The notes below the pieces were generated by a model. That model searched no databases and was not told where the DNA came from. It worked only from the letters and a program-made list of their open reading frames with translations. A stretch of 64,000 bases of DNA from Lewinellaceae bacterium (GTDB lineage Bacteria; Bacteroidota; Bacteroidia; Chitinophagales; Saprospiraceae), in the NCBI GenBank assembly GCA_016719605.1, contig JADJYW010000008.1, positions 396,363-460,362 on the forward strand, given 5' to 3'. Shown piece after piece: positions 36,375 to 43,595 of this stretch. A program made the position numbers and the translations under genes. Position 1 is the stretch's first letter; every line of letters begins with the position of its first letter.

Positions 36375-38612
36375 ATGAAAGTATACCTGCTCCTGATCAG
36401 CGCATTGTTTTGCAGTTTGGCCCCGATGCCGGCCCAGCAGCCCCGGGGCGCCGCCCCGATTTCTACTACCCCTGTTGCCGGCACAGGTCAAACCTGGGCG
36501 GTTATCGTCGGCGTATCCGACTACCAGGACCCTGATATCAGCGATTTGCAATTTGCGCACCGCGATGCCGCCGCTTTTGCCAAATACCTGCAAAGTCCTG
36601 CCGGCGGCGGACTGGACAATACGCACATCACGCTGTTGCTCAACCAGGAAGCTACGCTCGGACAAGTAGCCAAAGCGCTGGACTGGATGCTGGACGTCGT
36701 CAAGGAAGGCGACCAGGCGATTATTTATTTCTCCGGCCACGGTGACGTGGAGCGCAAAACGATCTCTCAGCCGGGTTATCTGTTGTGCTGGGATGCACCC
36801 TCCCGGGTGTACTATGGCGGGGGGGCACTGGGTTTGCCCATGTTTCAGGAAATTATTTCCACGCTTTCCCTGCAAACGAAGGCCCGGGTGCTGGTCATTA
36901 CCGACGCGTGCCGGGCGGGCAAACTGGCCGGCAATGAAATTGGCGGCATCCAGATTACGGCAGCCAATCTGGCTAAACAATACGCCAACGAGGTGAAAAT
37001 CCTGTCTTGCCGTCCCGAAGAGTTGTCGCTGGAAGGCGAAGGCTGGGGCGGTGGACGCGGCGTTTTTTCCTATTATTTTTTGAATGGTCTCGCCGGTTTG
37101 GCCGACCGCGACGGGAACGGGGTGGTCAGTTTGCAGGAAATTGAGCGCTACCTGGAGGACTGGGTGCCCAAGGCTACCGCGCCCCACAGCCAGAACCCGA
37201 TGACCGCAGGCAGCAAAAGTGCTACCATCAGCCAGGTGGACCCGGCTGCACTGGCTGCTTTGCAGCACAACGATGATTTCCAAAATCTGGCCAACTCCCT
37301 GCTGGCCAGCAACGACAAGGGCATTCTCGACGCTTTAGCCAAAGACCCGAGTGCGCTGGCACAATACAACGATTTCAAACAAGCCCTGAAAGAGGGCCGC
37401 TTGCTGACCCCGGAAGAAAACTCGGCATGGCGGCTGTACGAACAGCTCAAAGACAAGACTGTCATGGCGCCTTTCCACAACCTGATGCGCCGCAACCTGG
37501 CCGCCGCCCTGCAGGACGAAGCCCAACAGGCCATGAATGCTTACCTGAAAGCCGACCCGACCGAAATGCGCAAGCGCTGGAAATACAGCGACCGGCACTA
37601 TGAAAATTTTCCGGAATACCTGCGCAAGGCGGCGGATCTATTGGGCGAAGAACACCCGCTCTACAAAACGCTGAAAGCGCGGGCGCACTATTTTACCGGC
37701 CTCAACTACCGCCTGCGCGGCGAAAAAACCAAAACCCCCGCACTGTACAAACTGGCACTGATCGAGCTACAGGAGTGCCTGAAACTGGAGCCGGACGCAC
37801 CGTTTGCCTACAACGAACGGGGCGTGCTGCATCGCAGGCTCCAGCAGTACAAGGCGGCCGTGCACGATTTTGAGCAAGCGTTCTCCTTGTCGCCCGGCTG
37901 GGTATTGCCCTGGGCCAATTTAGCATCCATTTACAACAACCTGGAAGACTATGACAACGCCGAAATAGCCGGCAAGGAAGCCGTCCGGCTGGATAGTTCC
38001 TTTGCTCTGGCGCAATACAACCTCGGCGTTGCCTACCACTTCAAATCCGAATTTGCTGCCGCAAAAATCCATTACCAAAAGTCTATCCAGAAAGACCCGG
38101 ACTATGCATTGGCTTACTTCAATCTCGGGATGATCTGTTTTCTGGAACACGATTTCAGGCAGGCAGAGCAACTCTGGACAAACTACCACCAACTGGCGCC
38201 CGACGATCCGGAAGGCCTTCAGAATCTGGGTGAGGCAGCGTTGAAACTCGATCAAAAAGAAACAGCGCTTGGGCATTTCAAAAAAGCCCTGGAACTCGAT
38301 CCGACGTATGTCATGGCCCAACTGAGTATTGGGCAAGTATATCTCAGCGAGGGAAGGTATGACAAAGCCGAATCTGCTTTTTGGCGCTATGCGGCGCAAA
38401 AACCCGATGACGCTATCCCGTATTATCACCTCGCTTATTGCAAGGTACTTCAGGATCAACCGGACCTGGCCGAACAGCAACTGAAAAAAGCCCTGTCGCT
38501 GGACAACGACCAAAAAATACTACTCCAGGCCTCTACTCTGGAAATGCTCCGCACGGCCCCCCGCTTCCTTGCCTTGCTGGAACAGTTTGTGCCGGGCTGG
38601 AAAAAAGGTTGA
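36375..38612 (+). CDS. C9: secreted caspase-TPR protein (outlying copy)
   Basis: This is an intact 745-residue protein with signal peptide MKVYLLLISALFCSLAPMPAQ. The linker is AAPISTTPVAGTGQT, not repeat-derived. His122 (YFSGHGDVERK) and Cys179 (ITDACRAGKLAG) are kept, then EGWGGGRGVFSYYFLNGL. The middle block is FHNLMRRNLAAALQDEAQQ, then YPEYL-type FPEYLRKA and DLLGEEHPL. The TPR part is shorter and more canonical than in C1-C8, with about seven units (FAYNERGVLHRRLQQYKAAVHDF, VMAQLSIGQVYLSEGRYDKAESAF). The C-terminal EPLFxxIRxTxRF block is replaced by LEMLRTAPRFLALLEQF. It sits apart from the tandem array, near the second M48 gene. It could represent the least changed or ancestral form. Confidence 0.9.
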   Translation: MKVYLLLISALFCSLAPMPAQQPRGAAPISTTPVAGTGQTWAVIVGVSDYQDPDISDLQFAHRDAAAFAKYLQSPAGGGLDNTHITLLLNQEATLGQVAKALDWMLDVVKEGDQAIIYFSGHGDVERKTISQPGYLLCWDAPSRVYYGGGALGLPMFQEIISTLSLQTKARVLVITDACRAGKLAGNEIGGIQITAANLAKQYANEVKILSCRPEELSLEGEGWGGGRGVFSYYFLNGLAGLADRDGNGVVSLQEIERYLEDWVPKATAPHSQNPMTAGSKSATISQVDPAALAALQHNDDFQNLANSLLASNDKGILDALAKDPSALAQYNDFKQALKEGRLLTPEENSAWRLYEQLKDKTVMAPFHNLMRRNLAAALQDEAQQAMNAYLKADPTEMRKRWKYSDRHYENFPEYLRKAADLLGEEHPLYKTLKARAHYFTGLNYRLRGEKTKTPALYKLALIELQECLKLEPDAPFAYNERGVLHRRLQQYKAAVHDFEQAFSLSPGWVLPWANLASIYNNLEDYDNAEIAGKEAVRLDSSFALAQYNLGVAYHFKSEFAAAKIHYQKSIQKDPDYALAYFNLGMICFLEHDFRQAEQLWTNYHQLAPDDPEGLQNLGEAALKLDQKETALGHFKKALELDPTYVMAQLSIGQVYLSEGRYDKAESAFWRYAAQKPDDAIPYYHLAYCKVLQDQPDLAEQQLKKALSLDNDQKILLQASTLEMLRTAPRFLALLEQFVPGWKKG

Positions 38613-38664
38613 ACTCCAACGCAAGTTTGCTATAGGAAAGCGACGACGCGCACAAGGGGCAGTA

Positions 38665-38844
38665 GAGGCTGTCTCAAAAGCACGGCTTTGACGGGAATTG
38701 ATTTTTTTCAGACAGGATTTACAAGATTTACAGGATAAATGAGGCGACTCCGTCGCCGAAAATCCTGTAAATCCTTTTTATCCTGTCAAAAAATGAATTC
38801 GCCTGTCAACGGCGCAATACGGTGCGGACTTATGAGACAGCCTC
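38665..38844. mobile_element. 180-bp MITE, copy 2
   Basis: Perfect 12-bp ends GAGGCTGTCTCA and TGAGACAGCCTC. Same internal fold-back as copy 1. Confidence 0.9.
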
Positions 38845-38967
38845 GGTAGTGGCAAATTTCGGGTGATGGAACACGGATTAAACGGATGCAGGCAACACGG
38901 ATTTTCACGGATTTATGTAAGGAATCCGTGAAAATTCGTGTTCCATCACCCGAAATTGGTCACTACC
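38845..38967. mobile_element. 123-bp fold-back element abutting MITE copy 2
   Basis: About 31-base inverted ends (GGTAGTGG, TTTCGGGTGATGGAACACG and complement, three mismatches) enclose CACGGATTTTCACGGATT-type repeats. Its left end starts at the base after MITE copy 2. Confidence 0.7.
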
Positions 38968-38992
38968 GGAAAGTCTACGCGTTTTCCTTATT

Positions 38993-40150
38993 TCACTTCA
39001 ACACCGATTTGGCTTTGGGTTCCAGCCCGTATCGCATCCAGAATGCGGCATACATGACGCGCAGCATATTGTCTTTCGGATGTTTTTGGAGCAGGGTTGC
39101 GTACCGCTGTTCGGCGGCGGCCAGCCATTCGCCTTTTTCCAGGGCGACGGCTTCCATGAGTCCGCGCACCACAGGGGTGCCGTCCCGGTACAGGGTAGAG
39201 TTGGACGCCCGGGCAGACGCTGTCGCTTGTTCCTCGGAGGTGGAAAGTACGAAATCCCGTGTGGCGGAAGTCATGCCGGGGTTGCCTGGGACCTGCACGT
39301 TCCAGGAGTACAACTGGTTGGGCGGCAGGTTCAATGTCCGGAGGTCTATGGTGGCGAAGGTATCTGTTGTGGTGATGCTGTGCAGCGACTTGTTGTTTTC
39401 GTCCAGGATATTCAGTTGGTAGGTTTTGGCGCCGGTGGGTCTGGACCAGATAAAATCGGTGTTGCCCGGCAGGAGCTTTCCAAAAGGCAGGATGGGGATG
39501 ATCGTGATGCCCGATCCGCCCCAGCCGTCGCCGCCCTGTTTGGGGTTGGTGATGGCGGCGCCCATACCGTCGCCGCCCTGCTTGGGATTGGTGATGGCCG
39601 TGCCCCATCCGTCGCCGCCCTGTTTGGGGTTGGTGATGGCCGCGCCCCATCCGTCGCCGCCCTGTTTGGGGTTGGTGATGGCCGCGCCCCATCCGTCGCC
39701 GCCCTGTTTGGGGTTGGTGATGGCCGATCCCCAGCCGTCGCCGCCCTGTTTTGGATTGGTGATGGCCTGGCCCATGCCGTCGCCCACTTGTTTGGTGGCA
39801 ACGAATTCCACGGAAGCGCGGATGTACTTGCCAAATTCCGGATCGAAGTTGAGGCTCGACAGTCCGCCGGGTTTGAAAATATCGGACAAGGCATGGTTGC
39901 CTTTGCCCTTGATACTTTTCAGGCGGCCGTTGCAATAGACCACAGCCGAGCCATTGCCGGATATTTTGAGCGTGCCGTCATTTTTTACAACTGCTCCGGG
40001 TGCAATTTTGAGGTTCAGGGAGTTGTCCGCCGAGGCATATCGAACCTTGCCCGCGGTAGAAACAACTACCGCTGGAAAATTATCGGTTTGGGCCAATAGC
40101 GGGCCGGCAAGAAACAGGGTTCCAAAAAGTAAAAACCAATTTTTCATCAT
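38993..40150 (-). CDS. Secreted FecR-like protein with 14-residue tandem repeats
   Basis: This 385-residue protein has signal peptide MMKNWFLLFGTLFLAGPLLAQ. Residues of about 25-100 (VVVSTAGKVRYASADNSLNLKIAPGAVV, GNGSAVVYCNGRLKSIKGKGNH) match the beta-strand pattern of FecR-like domains. Then come tandem units of GDGWGAAITNPKQG, six full 42-base units plus ends. The C-terminal half begins FIWSRPTGAKTYQLNILDENN, a FN3-like strand set, followed by a helical tail AEQRYATLLQKHPKDNML like half a TPR. It lies 35 bases after the M48-TPR gene on the same strand and is likely co-transcribed. The repeat part is Gly/Asn/Gln rich and probably a flexible surface segment. A role as sensor or scaffold for the M48 protein is inference. 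Confidence 0.75.
   Translation of the reverse strand: MMKNWFLLFGTLFLAGPLLAQTDNFPAVVVSTAGKVRYASADNSLNLKIAPGAVVKNDGTLKISGNGSAVVYCNGRLKSIKGKGNHALSDIFKPGGLSSLNFDPEFGKYIRASVEFVATKQVGDGMGQAITNPKQGGDGWGSAITNPKQGGDGWGAAITNPKQGGDGWGAAITNPKQGGDGWGTAITNPKQGGDGMGAAITNPKQGGDGWGGSGITIIPILPFGKLLPGNTDFIWSRPTGAKTYQLNILDENNKSLHSITTTDTFATIDLRTLNLPPNQLYSWNVQVPGNPGMTSATRDFVLSTSEEQATASARASNSTLYRDGTPVVRGLMEAVALEKGEWLAAAEQRYATLLQKHPKDNMLRVMYAAFWMRYGLEPKAKSVLK
39525..39785 (-). repeat. 42-bp in-frame tandem repeats
   Basis: Units start at 39525, 39567, 39609, 39651, 39693 and 39735, with a partial seventh at 39777. They differ at a few bases, mostly at one variable position per unit (AAI, SAI, TAI, QAI in protein). 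Confidence 0.9.
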
Positions 40151-40185
40151 CGTTATGTTTTAGTGTACCGAGTTGATCTGTGCTG

Positions 40186-41856
40186 CTATCGTTTGGTATA
40201 GTTTATCCAGCAATCCAGTTTGTCGTTTTTCAGGATAAATATGATCTGTTTGTACACCATGATTTGCCCGATGGGGGTTTCGATGGTTCGCGGCGCTTCG
40301 CCATAAGCTTGCACGATGGCTTCACGCGTGTCGCCCAGACCGATGTTTTTTGCTGTTTTTCCTTTGTTTCCGGCAGTAGTCAAGTGAAAAATAGTCATCG
40401 GTTCCGTTGTGCTCCCGGCGTTGTTGCTGATGTACACTTTGGAGTTGGGGCCGGGCGTCGGGTTTTGATGGAAACCGATATTATCGGTCAGTTCTATTGT
40501 TTTTTGATCATCGTATTTGGGGAAGAGGTCGTTGTCGGCGGGGTGCGAGATGGCGATCATTTTCATTCCGTCAATGGCTTCTGGTTTAAGCCCGACTTTA
40601 TCTTTCGGAGCCGGCTCCAGGGGGGCATTGTTTAAAATCCGGAGGTTGATGTCCGCCAGTTTGCTGGAGTCTTTCGTTGCAGCGATCTGGAAAATCTTTT
40701 TGGCTTGTTCGGTATTGCCGTTTTTGGCTTCGAGAATACCGAGCAGGATATCGGCATCCACGGCTGTTTTCGGGTACCGGTTGTTGGCCAGGGCTGCCGT
40801 ACGCGCTTCCTTGTCGGCGTAAAAGCGGGCGCGGGACGTATCGCCGAGTAAGGCGTAGGCGCAGGCTTTATTGAGGTAGGCCGGCGCATAGGCGGGGTCC
40901 ATACTGATGGCGGCATCAAACTGGAGCAGGGCCTGGCGGAGCATTGTTTCGCGCAGGCTTCCGGCGCCCGAGCCTTTAGAGCCGGCGGAAAAACTCAGAT
41001 CGAGTTCGACCGGGTAGCGGTACACCAGTTCGTTGGCCTCAAATTCATTCATCGCTTCCAGTACCTTAGCCACACCGAGGTTGTTGTAAATTTCCCGGCT
41101 CTGGTATCGGATGGCCACATAGCGGTAGTATTCGTACGCCTCGGCGTAGCTGCCGATGGCGGTGAGCAGGTTGGCCATTTCAAATACTTCGATGAGGCGT
41201 CCGAGTTTTTCCTTAGTGCGCAGGAGCAGCGCCTGGCGGTCGGACAGAGACGGATAATTCTCTGATTCTGTGCCCCATCCGTATGCTGTGTACACTTTTT
41301 GAATCAACTCCGGGCCTTTGTCGAACAGCCCGTACCCGGCAGAATAGGCCAGAAAACCACCGAGGTAATCGGCTTCCGTTTCGTTGGCTACCTTGTCGGT
41401 CAGTTTGTTCAGTTTGAGGCCGATGGGCAGGTCGCCGTATTCTTGCACAAATCCGTTTCGCCAGCCGTGTTTTTCGTAGTAGTGGGTCAGTTCGTGGCCC
41501 AGGAGAAAGGCTAATCCGGCATCGCCGAACTCCTTGCAGGCATTGAAGGCGTTTTCCTCCAATTGCACCTCGTTGAGTTGGTAGTTCATAAACGCGGCAT
41601 TTCCATTGCCTTTGCCTTTCAGCATGACGAATCGGGGTACCGGCAGGCGGAAATCGCCGCGGGCTTCCACCAGCCGGTCGAATATACCCAGGGCTTGTTT
41701 GTATTCCGGTGTGTTGGCCATTTTGTCTGCCGGAGACTGGGTGGCCCCGGGCTGGGCGCCGCCCAGCGGAATCGTGCCGATTGTCCGGTGTTGGGCGGAT
41801 ACGTCCGATAGAAAACAGATTAGGGAGAGGATACAGAGCAGGCTTGTTTTCATCAT
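40186..41856 (-). CDS. Secreted M48-family metallopeptidase with TPR tail
   Basis: This 556-residue protein has signal peptide MMKTSLLCILSLICFLSDVSAQ. Zinc motif HELTHYYEKHGW (His121, Glu122, His125) with the third ligand in NETEAD (Glu159), matching M48 proteases. TPRs follow from about residue 235 (AEAYEYYRYVAIRYQSREIYNNLGVAKVL, APAYLNKACAYALLGDTSRARFYADKEA). The C-terminal region (GLGDTREAIVQAYGEAPRTIETPIGQIMVY) looks like a short lipoprotein-like alpha/beta domain. It has the same domain order as the protein at 2951-4537. It is divergent from the secreted coiled-coil gene at 41931 and upstream of the FecR-like gene in the same operon. Both M48 genes of the window lie near caspase-TPR genes, so a shared protease pathway is possible. 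Confidence 0.87.
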   Translation of the reverse strand: MMKTSLLCILSLICFLSDVSAQHRTIGTIPLGGAQPGATQSPADKMANTPEYKQALGIFDRLVEARGDFRLPVPRFVMLKGKGNGNAAFMNYQLNEVQLEENAFNACKEFGDAGLAFLLGHELTHYYEKHGWRNGFVQEYGDLPIGLKLNKLTDKVANETEADYLGGFLAYSAGYGLFDKGPELIQKVYTAYGWGTESENYPSLSDRQALLLRTKEKLGRLIEVFEMANLLTAIGSYAEAYEYYRYVAIRYQSREIYNNLGVAKVLEAMNEFEANELVYRYPVELDLSFSAGSKGSGAGSLRETMLRQALLQFDAAISMDPAYAPAYLNKACAYALLGDTSRARFYADKEARTAALANNRYPKTAVDADILLGILEAKNGNTEQAKKIFQIAATKDSSKLADINLRILNNAPLEPAPKDKVGLKPEAIDGMKMIAISHPADNDLFPKYDDQKTIELTDNIGFHQNPTPGPNSKVYISNNAGSTTEPMTIFHLTTAGNKGKTAKNIGLGDTREAIVQAYGEAPRTIETPIGQIMVYKQIIFILKNDKLDCWINYTKR

Positions 41857-41930
41857 AAATAGTTTAGTTTATATGGTGTAAAGATGACCACTTAATTAAA
41901 GACAACACTACATTTACCAAAAAAAATAAG
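41857..41930. promoter_or_regulatory. Divergent promoter region
   Basis: 74 AT-rich bases between the M48 gene (-) and the coiled-coil gene (+) must hold both promoters. No clear TAnnTTTG pair was recognised. Confidence 0.35.
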
Positions 41931-43505
41931 ATGACACGTTTGCTTTTTTTAATGACAATGTTTGCTGCTGCTTCAGGTTTGAACGCGCAGGATTTGCATG
42001 TGCACTATGATGCTTTTACCGATTCGGTGTATTACCTGCGCGGTGAAAAAACGATCCATCAGCCCCTGATTAAAAAGGGGGAAAATATCTGGTTGCACGT
42101 CAATAACTATAATAACTACCTGTACAATATCGAGGTTGTATCGGAGGTAGGCCGGGAATCGGTTTCGTCGGGCAGCGGCTTTAATCCCGGACAATTGTTG
42201 TCCGGCGGTGGTTTCGATCCCATCCAAATGCTTCTGGGGGCGGGCGGGTCGGCCGGCGGACCGGGTATCCCCGGTATCTCGGGCAGGGATGTGAGCAAAG
42301 GCGACGGTATGGGCAGCACTTCGGCGGATGTGGAGCGACAAAAACGCCTTGACGTCATGCGGCAAACGGAGACGAAAGTCAATACAACTTTTACGTTGCT
42401 CGCCGATCTGGACGACCAGATTTCCGAAAAAAACGAAGCCATTCAAACTGCGCTGGAGGCCCAGCAAATACAAACGTTCGTTGCCTCTGAACTCCGGAAA
42501 CTCCGCTACAATCCGCAACTCGCTCCCCACCAGATTCGAGCACTTTCGCACGAATACATGGCGCGTATATTCAATGAGAGCGACCCGACCAAATTAGACA
42601 TCACGGCTGTTCTTCAAAAAACAGACGCGATTGGACAGCTGGCGGGGCTACAGCAGGAGTATGAAACGTACACCGCGTTGTATGCCGGGCAAGTAGACAG
42701 CCTGAAAGATTGGCTCGACATTATTCAGGGATTCAAATCCGATTTTTCGGACAGCAACATAGACCGTTTTTACACCGTAGCAGATAAAAAACTGGCTACG
42801 CCGGAAAAAAATCTGAAAACATACCAGCGCAACATAACGGTGCTGCAAACCCAACTCCCGCAAGTCAAAAACCTCGACTTTGAAACGCTTGTCCAGCTGC
42901 GCACGGACTACTTGATCCTCGAAGAAAATGATTTTTCCCGGCAGTACCGGCACACTGCCGAGGGCGACAACCTGACCCTGCAACTGGTACTGACCCCGAT
43001 TGACTCCGCCCAAACCCCCGGTGTGGCTACCAAATACGTTCCCGCTATTCGGGTGGATGTGTACGGCGGCTTCAAGGTGGCCGCCGGCCTGGGCCTGAGT
43101 TTCGGCCAGTTTTTTCAACGCCCCATGGATTATTTCGTACGCGACAGCCTGATTCGCAGCAGCGCCAAAGACGCCTTCACGCCTTACCTGTCTTCGTTTA
43201 TCCATTTTTACCGGCAGGGTAGGGGAGCGGTATCGGCGGGTGGTTCGTTCGGTGTGGGTATCCCGCTTGGCGATGGCGGTGGCCTGGAAGCGTTATCTTT
43301 CTTTTTAGGCCCGTGCCTGGTATTTGGCCGTGGAGAGCGCATCGTGCTGAGTGCGGGTATCATGGGCGGCAAAGTGCAGCACCTGAGCGACGGCTACAGT
43401 CCGGGCGACTATTTTGAGGCCGATGCCAGTCTGCTAAAAACTGAATCGCGGTATCAACTGGGGTATTTTGCGGGCCTTTCGTTCAGTTTGGCCGGAGGAA
43501 AATAG
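41931..43505 (+). CDS. Secreted coiled-coil protein with possible C-terminal beta-barrel
   Basis: This 524-residue protein has signal peptide MTRLLFLMTMFAAASGLNAQ. A beta N-terminus (HYDAFTDSVYYLRGEKTIHQPLIKKGENIWLHVNNYN) is followed by a Gly-rich region. A long helical part of about residues 125-320 follows (ADVERQKRLDVMRQTETKVNTTF, DDQISEKNEAIQTALEAQQ, AGLQQEYETYTALYAGQV). The C-terminal 180 residues alternate as membrane strands (AIRVDVYGGFKVAAGLGLSFG, YQLGYFAGLSFSLAGGK) and suggest an outer-membrane barrel. No known family. Similar helical-plus-barrel proteins are often found beside secreted protease systems of this phylum, but that is inference. It is divergent from the M48 operon. Confidence 0.65.
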   Translation: MTRLLFLMTMFAAASGLNAQDLHVHYDAFTDSVYYLRGEKTIHQPLIKKGENIWLHVNNYNNYLYNIEVVSEVGRESVSSGSGFNPGQLLSGGGFDPIQMLLGAGGSAGGPGIPGISGRDVSKGDGMGSTSADVERQKRLDVMRQTETKVNTTFTLLADLDDQISEKNEAIQTALEAQQIQTFVASELRKLRYNPQLAPHQIRALSHEYMARIFNESDPTKLDITAVLQKTDAIGQLAGLQQEYETYTALYAGQVDSLKDWLDIIQGFKSDFSDSNIDRFYTVADKKLATPEKNLKTYQRNITVLQTQLPQVKNLDFETLVQLRTDYLILEENDFSRQYRHTAEGDNLTLQLVLTPIDSAQTPGVATKYVPAIRVDVYGGFKVAAGLGLSFGQFFQRPMDYFVRDSLIRSSAKDAFTPYLSSFIHFYRQGRGAVSAGGSFGVGIPLGDGGGLEALSFFLGPCLVFGRGERIVLSAGIMGGKVQHLSDGYSPGDYFEADASLLKTESRYQLGYFAGLSFSLAGGK

Positions 43506-43595
43506 CGTACACGCTACGGGCTTTTACAGGGAGACCCTGTGTTAAATTTGCGCTCTACAGGCTGACACCGCTTTCTGAACACTCCCGGCAAATAC

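Noticed and set aside
4980..38612. CHAT-type peptidase instead of caspase
   Set aside because: The order and form of YFSGHG and DAC[HR][AS]GK, and the early VVVGISxYQ strand, are those of C14 caspase/metacaspase domains.
39525..39785. Possible CRISPR array (regular 42-base spacing)
   Set aside because: There are no unique spacers; units are contiguous, in frame and coding.
39080..40099. 339-residue repetitive frame on the + strand
   Set aside because: Antisense to the FecR-like gene; the repeats are the complement of its 42-bp units, and no signal peptide is present.
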